DNA of 64,000 bases, taken from Bradyrhizobium nanningense (GTDB lineage: Bacteria > Pseudomonadota > Alphaproteobacteria > Rhizobiales > Xanthobacteraceae). The position numbers were made by a program, and so were the translations under genes. This document shows positions 42,792 through 51,405 of this stretch, in pieces. The DNA lies in the NCBI RefSeq assembly GCF_004114535.1, contig NZ_LBJC01000031.1:141851-205850 (forward strand). The letters run 5' to 3'. How positions within the stretch are numbered: the first letter of the stretch is position 1; every line of letters starts with the position of its first letter. Under the pieces are notes generated by a model, which was not told the origin of the DNA, did not search any database, and saw only the letters and a list, made by a program, of their open reading frames with translations.

Positions 42792-43175
42792 TTACTTGGT
42801 CTTGCCGTCGGCGTCGTATTGCTTGAGATAGGCCCAGAGATTCTTCGCCTCGGCCTCGTTCTTGATGCCGGCGAATGCCATCTTGGTATTGGGCACCTTG
42901 GCCTTGGGATCCCTGATGTAATCGAGGAAGTTCGCTTCGTCCCAGGTGATGCCGGAGCTCTTGTTCGCATCCGAATAGTTGTAGCCAGCAACCGATCCCG
43001 ATTTGCGGCCGTCGAGTCCATTGAGTACCGGACCGACCTTGTTCTTCGCGGTCGCGCCGACATCGTGACAGCTGGCGCATTTCTTGAAGGCTGTAGCGCC
43101 GGCCGTCACATCCTGCGCGGAAGCAGCACTGCTCGAAGCCACAGCGACTGCGATTGCGATCAAGACACGCCTCAT
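42792..43175 (-). CDS. Periplasmic class I cytochrome c (c550-like)
   Basis: This is a 127-residue exported cytochrome: signal peptide to about residue 20 (SAASA), heme site C33, C36, H37 (KCASCHDVG), NKVGPVLNGLDGRKSGS, and the methionine ligand in PNTKMAFAGI. It resembles mitochondrial-type c550/c2 proteins that donate electrons to nitrite reductases in alphaproteobacteria. It sits between nirX and the Dnr-like gene and is transcribed in the same direction as the latter (114-base gap). Donor to NirS is the likely role, inferred from place. The ATG at 43175 is preferred; longer frames lack a signal. Confidence 0.9.
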   Translation of the reverse strand: MRRVLIAIAVAVASSSAASAQDVTAGATAFKKCASCHDVGATAKNKVGPVLNGLDGRKSGSVAGYNYSDANKSSGITWDEANFLDYIRDPKAKVPNTKMAFAGIKNEAEAKNLWAYLKQYDADGKTK

Positions 43176-43289
43176 GTCGTCGTCTCCTGTTTTGAGTGGG
43201 ACTGGTCTGGGCAACGCCCCGGATAGGCCAGCGTGGATTCGGAGAAATGACGGGAAACCGACGTTCTCCAGCTTGAGGAGCATGAAGGT

Positions 43290-44072
43290 TCACGCCGGCA
43301 CGGATTTCACCTCGGGCTGGATCGCGCGTGGAGCGGGCGGCTGGGAGCACATCATCTTGGGCTTTACGGGGCAGTGCCCGCTGATCCGGTCGCAGGCCAC
43401 GAGCTTGCAGAGCTGCGCCATGTCGCGCACCACCACATTCGAGGCCCGGACATCGACGCCTACCATGCGCAACTTGGCGAACACCCGCGAGAGCGATTCT
43501 GGCTTCAGGCCGAGCCTGCCGGCGATCAGCGATTTGTCGTATGGCAGGGTGATCGTGCATGGCCCCCTGGTTCGGGGAGCCAGCGAGGCGAGAAACTCGG
43601 CCACCCTCTGCGTGGCGCTCTGCGCCATCAATTGCTCGATCTGCTGAACCATTCGGTGCAGATGTTGCGACGTCGATGCGATCATCGCGATCGCGACGTC
43701 TGGCATCTGGCGAATGCAGGCGACGACGTGGTCGGCTGGAATGACCATCACACGGGCGGGTGTTACCGCACTCGCGGTAGCGGGATAGCGGCTGGACGTG
43801 AAGGTGACCGCCTCGGCCAAGCTCTCACCCCTGGTGAGCACGTTGAGCACGGCCTCGTCGCCAGCAGGAGTGACCCTATACAGCTTGACCCAGCCGTCCA
43901 TCACGACAAAGAATGCCTGGGCCGGCTCGCCCTGACGAAACAGCGTTTGACCCGGACGGAGATTGAAGATGCTGGCTGGCCCCAGCAAGATCGCGAGCGC
44001 CTGCGGCTCGAGTCCACTGAAGACTGGTATTTCCGCAGCGATCCCAAGATCAGCCGGAGTGGGCGCCATCAT
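43290..44072 (-). CDS. Dnr/NnrR-type Crp/Fnr regulator with Cys-rich tail
   Basis: This is a 260-residue Crp/Fnr regulator: sensor barrel at about 15-125 (PGQTLFRQGEPAQAFFVVMDGWVKLYRV, SLAEAVTF), long helix, and a winged helix (DKSLIAGRLGLKPESLSRVFAKLR) similar to denitrification regulators of the Dnr type, which respond to NO. Beyond the DNA-binding domain is a tail of about 40 residues with C222, C227, C234 and C242 and several prolines, not usual in Dnr or NnrR. ATG at 44072 or 44069. A TTGA-N6-TCAA box lies 61-74 bases upstream, suggesting self-control. Control of nirS is inferred from the matching box there. Confidence 0.85.
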   Translation of the reverse strand: MMAPTPADLGIAAEIPVFSGLEPQALAILLGPASIFNLRPGQTLFRQGEPAQAFFVVMDGWVKLYRVTPAGDEAVLNVLTRGESLAEAVTFTSSRYPATASAVTPARVMVIPADHVVACIRQMPDVAIAMIASTSQHLHRMVQQIEQLMAQSATQRVAEFLASLAPRTRGPCTITLPYDKSLIAGRLGLKPESLSRVFAKLRMVGVDVRASNVVVRDMAQLCKLVACDRISGHCPVKPKMMCSQPPAPRAIQPEVKSVPA

Positions 44073-44132
44073 CGTCTCATCCCTGATGTTTGATCCTGGT
44101 GCCTGACTATTGATCATCCATCGCGTCATATT

Positions 44133-44146
44133 TTGAGCTGGATCAA
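44133..44146 (-). promoter_or_regulatory. FNR/Dnr/NnrR-type box ahead of the dnr-like gene
   Basis: On the minus strand the site reads TTGATCCAGCTCAA, a perfect TTGA-N6-TCAA, 61-74 bases before the regulator start. It matches the nirS-nirI box at 13 of 14 bases. Centred at -41.5 it would give a leader of about 26 bases. Confidence 0.7.
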
Positions 44147-44489
44147 TTCCACCGAGGGGCCGTCTTGCCCGGCGCTCCATCAAGATTCGATTGGTGCGTC
44201 GGACCACCCGCGGTGCAACAATCGACCTATTTCTATCCATGGCTCTTTGTGGAAGCGCAAACTCCTGCGCATTCGCTACCAAGGGACGGCTGCAGTCGCC
44301 TGTCGGCCTGCTGCCGCTCGCCGGATTCGCACCGCGGCAAAGCGCCGCGACATTCGATCGTTACGATGGGCGAGCATTGAGGCGGCCGACACACCGGGCT
44401 CGGCGCGATTCACACGCAGCGTCGGGATCCTGAGATCCTTTACGCAAAAGAAACGACGCCGGGATGTGTGCGAGACCAGCGCCAGCCGC
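44147..44489. other. Non-coding region between nir and hup loci
   Basis: These 343 bases separate the Dnr-like gene's promoter from the end of hupT. Open frames here lack start, ribosome-site and family support. A GGATC-CTGA-GATCC hairpin lies near 44427-44440, before the hupT stop in the transcription sense of a terminator, but without a T tract. Nothing else was recognised. Confidence 0.4.
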
Positions 44490-45857
44490 CTATGCGGCAG
44501 GCAGCGCGAACGAGAATGTCGCGCCACCCTCCGGCCCATATCCCGCGACCAGCTCGCCGCCGTGCTCGCGCACAATGCCATAGCTGATCCAGAGGCCAAG
44601 TCCCGTCCCCTCGCCGACCCGCTTGGTCGTGAAGAACGGCTCGAAGATGTGGCCGATGTGATCCTTGTCGATTCCCGGTCCGTTGTCAGAGATCCGGAAC
44701 AGGATTTCGTTGCCCTTGCGTACCGCCGAGACGACCAGCCGCGGCGCTTCCGTGCCGCGCATTGCGTCGATCGCATTCTCCACGAGATTGACGATCACCT
44801 GGTGCAATTGCCCCTCGTTGCCGCAGACCCAGAGCTCCGGCTCGATTTCCAACTGCACGTCGATGCGCACCTGCTTGGTGCGCACGGCCCACAGTACCGC
44901 GGTGTTGATGAGCCGCTCGATGTCGACGCGTTCGACCTCACCGAGCTTGCTGAAGGACAGCCGGCGCAGATTCTTCACGATCTCGCTGATGCGGACCGCG
45001 CCTTCCAAAGTGCCTTCGATTAGCGGACCGAAATCCTCCAAAATCTCATCGATGCGCAGGCTCCGTCGTTGAGCTGCGAGCTCCCCCTCCTTGGCCTCGC
45101 CATGAACCGCATCGAGATAGGCGGCGATCGCGGTGCGATAGCGCATCAGGGTGTGGACGTTGCCATAGACGAAGCTGATGGGGTTGTTCAGCTCGTGCGC
45201 GACGCCTGCAACCAGACGGCCGAGGCTTGCCATCTTCTCCTGCTCGACCAGCTGCCGCTGGGCGCGCTGCAACTCGTGATGCGCCTTGTGCAGCTCCTCA
45301 TAGGCACGGCGAAGCTCTCCGATCGGACGTCCCGTCAGCACCACGCCGATGAAGCGGCCGCGATGATCGTGGCGGGGGGATGCGTTGATGGCGAACAGAT
45401 CCGAGCTGCCGCCCTCGCGCGAAAACCGCAGCTCGCCGTCGACGACATCGGAGGCGCTGCGCGGCTTCAGGAGCGGGACCAGCTTGGCCTTGTCCTGGGC
45501 ATCGATGACGTCGGCGATGTTCCTGCCGACGATGTCGGCGACGCCGCAGCCGAGCGTGTGCTGGAAGGCGGAATTGACCTGCTGCACCAGCCCCTTCGCA
45601 TCGCAGACGATCAGGATGTCGGAGACCGACTCGATGACGTTGGTGACGAAGGCCTGCGCCTCCTCCAACTCCGCATTCTTGTGCTCGAGGTCGACCTCAT
45701 AGCGCAGGAGGTCGGAATAGACCTCGTCCATCTTGCGGATGACCTCGATCCAGGCGCCCTCGCGCTCTTGATCAAGCTCCAGCGCGCCGCGCTTGGTGAT
45801 CATCTTGAGCAGCGTTTCGGTCTCGCCGGCTTCAGGAGGGTGCGTCACCTCAGGCAT
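44490..45857 (-). CDS. hupT: H2-signalling histidine kinase HupT/HoxJ
   Basis: This is a 455-residue soluble kinase with no membrane segment. Residues 50-70 are coiled coil, about 70-180 a PAS domain (FVTNVIESVSDILIVCDAKG), and the kinase core follows with H221 in GVAHELNNPISFVYG, NLVENAIDAM, DNGPGID and GEGTGLGLWIS. HupT/HoxJ phosphorylates the HoxA/HupR regulator unless the H2-sensing hydrogenase reports hydrogen. It overlaps hoxA by 8 bases and is the last gene of the cluster. The H box NNPISFVYGNVHTL and the context support HupT over a generic kinase. Confidence 0.92.
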   Translation of the reverse strand: MPEVTHPPEAGETETLLKMITKRGALELDQEREGAWIEVIRKMDEVYSDLLRYEVDLEHKNAELEEAQAFVTNVIESVSDILIVCDAKGLVQQVNSAFQHTLGCGVADIVGRNIADVIDAQDKAKLVPLLKPRSASDVVDGELRFSREGGSSDLFAINASPRHDHRGRFIGVVLTGRPIGELRRAYEELHKAHHELQRAQRQLVEQEKMASLGRLVAGVAHELNNPISFVYGNVHTLMRYRTAIAAYLDAVHGEAKEGELAAQRRSLRIDEILEDFGPLIEGTLEGAVRISEIVKNLRRLSFSKLGEVERVDIERLINTAVLWAVRTKQVRIDVQLEIEPELWVCGNEGQLHQVIVNLVENAIDAMRGTEAPRLVVSAVRKGNEILFRISDNGPGIDKDHIGHIFEPFFTTKRVGEGTGLGLWISYGIVREHGGELVAGYGPEGGATFSFALPAA

Positions 45858-47286
45858 TCTTTCTCAAATCATACCTGGACAGCTTGTTCCTGAGACCGAC
45901 GCGCGACAGCCCGAGCTCGTTGGCGACCCTGCTGATATTGCCATCATATCGCTCTAGCGTGCTGATGATAACCGCCTTCTCGAGGTCTTCGACCTTGTCC
46001 TTGAGGGTCGCCGAGCCGTTCAACTTGCCGGGGATCGCGGCCACGGGCTGCTTGCCGTTGCGCCGGCCCAGCAACGGCGGGGCCTGCAATTCATCCGCGT
46101 CCGCCAGCACCACCATACGCTGGATCTCGTTCTGCAGCTCGCGGACATTGCCGGGCCAATGGTACCTGGCGAACGCCTCGAGCGCGGAAGCGGCAAAGCG
46201 CAGGCCCGGCCGGTTGAACGAGGTCTTCACCGACGACAGCACCCCTTCGGCAATCAACGTGACATCCATCGGGCGGTCGCGCAATGCCGGCATGTGGACG
46301 GGAAACGCCGCCAGGCGATAGTAGAGATCGCGCCGGAAGCGGCCCGCCTCGACCTCGGCCTCGAGATCCCGGTTGGTCGCCGCCACGACTCGGACGTCGA
46401 CCTTGCGCACCCGCTGCGCACCGAGCGGCCTGATCTCGCTCTCCTGCAGGACGCGTAAGAGCTTGACCTGGAATGCCGGCGAGGTCTCGCCGATCTCGTC
46501 GAGGAAGATGGTTCCGCCGTCGGCGACCTCGAACAGGCCGATCCTATCCTGATAGGCGCCGGTAAAGGCGCCCTTCTTGCAGCCGAACAGCTCGCTTTCG
46601 AGCAGCTCGTCCGGCAATGCGCCGCAATTCTCGACCACGAAGGCCTTGTTGGCGCGCGCCGAGCCGTAGTGAATCGCGCGTGCAAGCAGCTCCTTTCCGG
46701 TCCCGGATTCGCCCGTGATCAACACGGAGATGTCGTAGTCTGCGGCGCGCTTGCCGAGCTCGATCACCTTGTGCATCGGACTTTCGGACGAATGCACGAT
46801 GCGGTCGAAATCATAGAGCTGCTTGGCAACCCCGCGCTTGACCGAGACGACCTTCTTGATATGCCCCGGCGTCGCCTTGACATCGACACCGGCGGTTTCC
46901 GTCTCCTTCTGCAGGCGATAGAGTTGCACCGCCTCCTTGACGATATCGACCAGCCGTTCCGGCTGCCAGGGTTTCGTGATGTACTGATAGATGCCGGCCT
47001 CGTTGAGGCCCGCAATGATATCCTCGGAATCGGAATAGCCGGAGATGATCATCCGCACCGGATCGGGCCACAGCTCCCGCACGCGTTTCAAGAAGCTTAC
47101 GCCCGATTCATGCGGCATGCGCTGGTCGCAGAGGATGGCGTGGACGATCTCGCCTTCCAGCAGCTTTTCCGCATCGGCTGCATTGCCGGCGCAAAGCACC
47201 TCGAAATCCTCCCTGAGAACGCGCCGCAGCGCTTCCTGCGAACGGACTTCGTCGTCGACGACGAGAATGGTCCCTAGAACGCTCAT
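45850..47286 (-). CDS. hoxA: Hydrogenase transcriptional activator HoxA
   Basis: This is a 478-residue NtrC-type activator. The receiver domain (1-125) has D11, D12, phospho-site D54 (LCDQRMP) and K in ITKPWQ. The AAA+ domain (about 165-400) has the Walker A GESGTGKE, GAFTGA for sigma-54 contact and the LDEIGE Walker B. A Fis-type helix-turn-helix (NISRVANELGLSRVGLRNKLSRYDL) closes the chain. HoxA drives sigma-54 promoters of hydrogenase genes; two such promoters are visible upstream of hupS and hupG. It overlaps hoxX (ATGA) and hupT. Confidence 0.97.
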   Translation of the reverse strand: MSVLGTILVVDDEVRSQEALRRVLREDFEVLCAGNAADAEKLLEGEIVHAILCDQRMPHESGVSFLKRVRELWPDPVRMIISGYSDSEDIIAGLNEAGIYQYITKPWQPERLVDIVKEAVQLYRLQKETETAGVDVKATPGHIKKVVSVKRGVAKQLYDFDRIVHSSESPMHKVIELGKRAADYDISVLITGESGTGKELLARAIHYGSARANKAFVVENCGALPDELLESELFGCKKGAFTGAYQDRIGLFEVADGGTIFLDEIGETSPAFQVKLLRVLQESEIRPLGAQRVRKVDVRVVAATNRDLEAEVEAGRFRRDLYYRLAAFPVHMPALRDRPMDVTLIAEGVLSSVKTSFNRPGLRFAASALEAFARYHWPGNVRELQNEIQRMVVLADADELQAPPLLGRRNGKQPVAAIPGKLNGSATLKDKVEDLEKAVIISTLERYDGNISRVANELGLSRVGLRNKLSRYDLRKNA

Positions 47287-48983
47287 GAGGGCACCACCAT
47301 GGCTCTCGGCCGGTCGGTCGCACGCCGCGCCCGATGATTGGCGATGGTCAGCGGCGTACGCGACTTCGGCACCTTGTGGATGAAGTTGTAGCGCGCGACG
47401 TGGTAGCTCGGATCAAAGCCGTAGAAATTGAGCCTCATCCGCCGCAGCTCCTCGTCACGATAGGCCTGCAGGGGCTTTTCGGCCTCGTCCGCCGCGCGGG
47501 ACCTCTTCTTATCGGCGAGACGCGCCGCAAAGCCTTGCTCCGACGTTGCACCAGTCGCAAGTTTCACAAGACTTTCGCGTGCCAGCTCCTCGCTTGCGAG
47601 GACCCGATCAACGATCCCGAGGCGCTGTGCCTCGGCGACGCCCATTGGCAGCCGGCATTGCGTGATCCGGGTTGCGTTCTCGGCGCCCGCGCGACGCGGC
47701 AACAGATAGGTCCAATATTCGGAGCCGAACAGATTGCCCATGTCCTTGTAATGCGGATTGAGCACGATCTGATCGCTGGCCCAGACCGCGTCGGCGGCGA
47801 GGCTCAAGAATACGCCTCCCGCTCCCGCGTTGCCGCGAATGACCGATATCACCAGCCGGTCCGTCGTCTCGATGATCGCGCGCGCAAGATCGTCGATCGC
47901 GTTGATGTTACGCCAGGATTCATCGGCGGCACTGTCGGCGGCCTCGATCTCGGCCAGATGAATGCCGTTCGACCAATAGTCGAAACCACCGGTCAGGAGC
48001 AGCACCTTGGTCGGGCGCGCCAGCGCGGCCCGGTAGGCGTTCAGCAGCGCTTCGCAGTCACTGCTCGCCATGGCGCCATTATAGAAGGAGAACTGCAACT
48101 CGCCGACCTCGCCATGCTCGCGATATTGAATCGGAGCATAGCCGCAATCCGGCCGCCGCGGCAGGCTGGCGGCTTGCTCGGCGAAAACCTTTGCCGCGGA
48201 TCGCTTCAAGCTCTTCGGGGCAAGCGGCCGCACATGGCCGATCCAGACTGCTCCATCAACCGTCGCACGGGCCAAAGCACCATCGCATTGTGCCACGACC
48301 GTGCCGGGAACGCCGGAGATCTCCCGCGCTTCGTGGACGTCGAACAGCCTCACGTCCTGGAAGAACAGACTGTCGACCAGGCCCGGCATACCGTCGGCAC
48401 TGTTGATCTTGCGCAGCACGGTCTCGGTCGTGTCGTGCTGCCAGTCGATCGCCCGGTCCGACTGGCGGCAGGGACCGCGCACGCGAATGCGCGCGTCGTT
48501 CGCACGCATCGGCTGCGGCGTCGGCCGGCCCGCTTCGATCGCGGCGACGGCCTCCAGCACCGCTTCGACCGCGCATTGGGTCACCTCGTTGCGATAGACG
48601 CTGGATTTCGCGGCACGGCGCATCGGAAACGTGCGGAACGCCCAGATCGGACCGGCATCGAACTCGCCATCCGCCTGCAACACGGTGACGCCCCACTCCG
48701 TCGTTCCCTGGAGAATCGCCCAGTCGAGCGCCGCCGGGCCGCGGTCGCCGGGCGGACCAGGATGCACGATCAGGCAGCGCACGTTGCGCCAGACATCTTC
48801 GGGAATTGCCCGCTTGAGGAACGGCGCGATCACCAGGTCCGGCTGGTACAGCGCCACGCTTTCCCGCGTGACGTCGGCGTGGATGTCGAGCTCAACCGAG
48901 ACCTCATGGTCGCGCTCGCGGAGCTCGACATGCAGGCGCTGCGTCAGGCTGTTGAAGGAATGCGATAGCAGCAGGATACGCAT
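47283..48983 (-). CDS. hoxX: CO-forming hydrogenase maturation protein HoxX/HypX
   Basis: This is a 566-residue two-domain protein. The N-terminal part (1-270) resembles formyl-tetrahydrofolate-dependent formyltransferases (HPGPPGDRGPAALDWAILQG, PMRRAAKSSVYRNEVT). The C-terminal part (about 280-545) resembles enoyl-CoA hydratases (LLTGGFDYWSNGIHLAEIEA, NAGAGGVFLSLAADAVWA, GSEYWTYLLPRRAG). HypX makes the active-site CO from a formyl group, allowing hydrogenase maturation in air. It lies 9 bases after hypE and overlaps hoxA by 4. Confidence 0.96.
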   Translation of the reverse strand: MRILLLSHSFNSLTQRLHVELRERDHEVSVELDIHADVTRESVALYQPDLVIAPFLKRAIPEDVWRNVRCLIVHPGPPGDRGPAALDWAILQGTTEWGVTVLQADGEFDAGPIWAFRTFPMRRAAKSSVYRNEVTQCAVEAVLEAVAAIEAGRPTPQPMRANDARIRVRGPCRQSDRAIDWQHDTTETVLRKINSADGMPGLVDSLFFQDVRLFDVHEAREISGVPGTVVAQCDGALARATVDGAVWIGHVRPLAPKSLKRSAAKVFAEQAASLPRRPDCGYAPIQYREHGEVGELQFSFYNGAMASSDCEALLNAYRAALARPTKVLLLTGGFDYWSNGIHLAEIEAADSAADESWRNINAIDDLARAIIETTDRLVISVIRGNAGAGGVFLSLAADAVWASDQIVLNPHYKDMGNLFGSEYWTYLLPRRAGAENATRITQCRLPMGVAEAQRLGIVDRVLASEELARESLVKLATGATSEQGFAARLADKKRSRAADEAEKPLQAYRDEELRRMRLNFYGFDPSYHVARYNFIHKVPKSRTPLTIANHRARRATDRPRAMVVPS

Positions 48984-48992
48984 CAGGATCCC

Positions 48993-50033
48993 TCAACAAA
49001 TCCGCGGCAATTGCTCGCCCGACAGCCAATCGACGATCCGGCCTCCGCCGAAACTCGTCGCCATCTGCACGAAATGATGGTCGTCGGCGACGGCTTCGCC
49101 GATGTCGGCGGCATCGCGGCCGAGCGGGTGGCGCCGCATGGCGGCGAGCACGGCACCGGCGACGTCGGGCGCGACAATCGCAACCAGCTTGCCCTCGTTG
49201 GCAACATGAAGCGGATCGAGCCCGAGCAGTTCGCAGGCCGCCGCCACGCCCGGCTTGACCGGGATCTCCTCCTCGACGAGATGAAAGCCGAGCCTCGATT
49301 GCTGGGCGATCTCATTGAGCGTGGCGGCGAGCCCGCCGCGGGTGGGATCACGCATCAGCCGGATACCGGCGCCACCGGCTTCGACCATCTCGGCGACGAG
49401 ATCGTTCAGTGCCGCCGAGTCCGAGACGATCTCGGTCTCGAAGGCGAGATTTTGCCGCTTCGACATGATCGCCACACCGTGATCGCCCAGGGTGCCCGAG
49501 ATCAGAACGTGATCGCCGACGCGCGCGTTCTCGGCCGACAGATCGAGCCCGTCAGGCACAATTCCGACCGCCGATGTCGAGATGAACAGGCCGTCGGCCT
49601 TGCCGCGCTCGACCACCTTGGTATCGCCGGTAATGATGTGGACGCCGGCCGTGCGCGCCGCCTCACCCATCGATTCCGCAATCGTCTTGAGGTCGGCGAA
49701 ACGAAACCCCTCCTCGATGATGAAGCTCGCCGAGAGATAAAGCGGCTTTGCACCGGCCATGGCGATGTCGTTGACCGTGCCGTGAACCGCGAGAGAACCG
49801 ATGTTGCCGCCGGGAAAGAACAGCGGCGAGACCACATAGCCGTCGGTCGTCATCACCATGCGCCCAGCGCCGACATCGAAGGCCGACTGGTCGTTACCGC
49901 GCGCCAGCCATTCATTGCCAAAGGCTTCGTGGAACAGCCCCGAAATCAACTGCGCCATGGCCCGGCCGCCCGAGCCGTGGGACAGGTCGACGCAGCCGTT
50001 CTTGATATCGAGCTTGCGCTGATAGGCCTTCAT
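48993..50033 (-). CDS. hypE: Hydrogenase maturation protein HypE
   Basis: This is a 346-residue ATP-dependent dehydratase that turns the thiocarbamate on its C-terminal cysteine into thiocyanate for the Fe(CN)2CO group. Family features are LSHGSGGRAMAQLI, GNDQSAFDVG, VHGTVNDIAMAGAKPL, TGDTKVVERG, MRDPTRGGLAATLNEIA and the essential terminal PRIC. The ATG at 50033 overlaps the hypD stop (ATGA). Confidence 0.98.
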   Translation of the reverse strand: MKAYQRKLDIKNGCVDLSHGSGGRAMAQLISGLFHEAFGNEWLARGNDQSAFDVGAGRMVMTTDGYVVSPLFFPGGNIGSLAVHGTVNDIAMAGAKPLYLSASFIIEEGFRFADLKTIAESMGEAARTAGVHIITGDTKVVERGKADGLFISTSAVGIVPDGLDLSAENARVGDHVLISGTLGDHGVAIMSKRQNLAFETEIVSDSAALNDLVAEMVEAGGAGIRLMRDPTRGGLAATLNEIAQQSRLGFHLVEEEIPVKPGVAAACELLGLDPLHVANEGKLVAIVAPDVAGAVLAAMRRHPLGRDAADIGEAVADDHHFVQMATSFGGGRIVDWLSGEQLPRIC

Positions 50034-51172
50034 GACGCCCGCCTCTGCTGATGGTCGCGGAAACGGCCGTAGGTCCAATGCGCCGCGCAGGCGCCTTCCG
50101 AGGACACCATGCAGGATCCCATCGCCGTCTCCGGCGTGCAGACGGTGCCGAACAGCTTGCAGTCGACCGGCTTCTTCACCCCGCGCAGGATGGCGCCGCA
50201 TTCGCACGCCGGATTGTCGTCGACGCGAAGCTCGTTCATGCCGAAGCGGACCTCGGCGTCGTATTTCGCGTATGAGCGCTTCAGCTTCAGCCCGCTATAG
50301 GGAACCTGGCCGAGCCCGCGCCATTCGAACTGGTCGCGCAGCTCGAAGATGTCGGAGACCTCCTCCTTGGCGCGCAGATTGCCGTCGCGCGTGACCGCAC
50401 GGCTATACTGGTTCTCGACCTCGTGCCTGTTCTCGTTGACCTGGCGCACCAGCATCAGGATTGCCTGCATCATGTCGAGTGGCTCGAAGCCCGAGATGAC
50501 CACCGGCTTGCCGAACTCTTCCGCGAAGAACTCGTAAGGCGCCGTGCCGATGATGGTCGAGACGTGCGCCGGCCCGACGAAGCCGTCGATCTCGACGCGG
50601 CCGATGTTGCGGATATCGGGACTCTCCAGAATGTTCTGCATGGCCGGCGGGGTCAGCACGTGATTGCAGAATACGCTGAAGTTCGAAAGCTGCTTCTTCT
50701 CGGCCAGCCGGATCATCACCGCGGTCGGCGGCGTGGTGGTCTCGAAGCCGATGGCGAAGAACACGACTTCGCGCTCCAGGTTCTCCTCAGCGATCCTGAC
50801 GGCGTCGATCGTGGAATAGACCATGCGGATGTCGGCGCCCCGTGCCTTCGCCTTCAGGAGCGAGGCGCCTTGCGATCCGGGAACGCGCATCAGATCACCG
50901 TAGACGCACAGGATCACCTCGCTCCGCTCGGAAAGCCGGATTGCCATATCGATGCGCCCGGCCGGCAGCACGCAGACCGGGCAACCGGGTCCATGGATCA
51001 TCCGCACGTTCTTCGGCAGCATGTCTTCCAGGCCGTAGCGCGAGATCGCATGCGTGTGGCCGCCGCAGAACTCCATGAAACGATACGCCCTTTCCGGATG
51101 GGTCTCCGCGCGAATCGCCCTCGCGAGCCCCAGCGCGATCTCCTTGTCGCGAAACTCGTCGGCATATTTCAT
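50030..51172 (-). CDS. hypD: Hydrogenase maturation protein HypD
   Basis: This is a 380-residue Fe-S protein on which, with HypC, the Fe(CN)2CO centre is assembled. Motifs are FMEFCGGHTHAI, HGPGCPVCVLP, FAIGFETTTPPTA, NFSVFCNHVLTPPAM, GFVGPAHVSTIIG and the C-terminal cluster region ECGAILRGVKKPVDCKLFG. It overlaps hypC and hypE by 4 bases each. Confidence 0.98.
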   Translation of the reverse strand: MKYADEFRDKEIALGLARAIRAETHPERAYRFMEFCGGHTHAISRYGLEDMLPKNVRMIHGPGCPVCVLPAGRIDMAIRLSERSEVILCVYGDLMRVPGSQGASLLKAKARGADIRMVYSTIDAVRIAEENLEREVVFFAIGFETTTPPTAVMIRLAEKKQLSNFSVFCNHVLTPPAMQNILESPDIRNIGRVEIDGFVGPAHVSTIIGTAPYEFFAEEFGKPVVISGFEPLDMMQAILMLVRQVNENRHEVENQYSRAVTRDGNLRAKEEVSDIFELRDQFEWRGLGQVPYSGLKLKRSYAKYDAEVRFGMNELRVDDNPACECGAILRGVKKPVDCKLFGTVCTPETAMGSCMVSSEGACAAHWTYGRFRDHQQRRAS

Positions 51173-51405
51173 GGCGCCGCTCCCTGTCCCTCGACGCTCA
51201 GCTCGCGCAACAATTCGAGCGTACGCCGCGCCTCTTCCGGATCGATCTTGGTCAGGGCATAGCCGACATGGATGATCACGTAATCTCCCACCGCAAGGTT
51301 CTCGATCAGGGCGACCGAGATCTCCTTGCTGACGCCATCAATCGAGACGATGGCCATCTCGTCGGGCAGGAGTTTTGTGACCTCGGCCGGTATCGCGAGA
51401 CACAT
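51169..51405 (-). CDS. hypC: Hydrogenase maturation chaperone HypC
   Basis: This is a 78-residue chaperone of the HypC/HupF family. It starts MCLAIPAEV; C2 binds the iron centre and the large subunit. DGVSKEISVALIENLAVGDYVIIHVGYAL is the conserved beta barrel. Overlaps: one base with hypF (TGATG) and 4 with hypD (ATGA). HupF at 58272 is its paralogue. Confidence 0.97.
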   Translation of the reverse strand: MCLAIPAEVTKLLPDEMAIVSIDGVSKEISVALIENLAVGDYVIIHVGYALTKIDPEEARRTLELLRELSVEGQGAAP

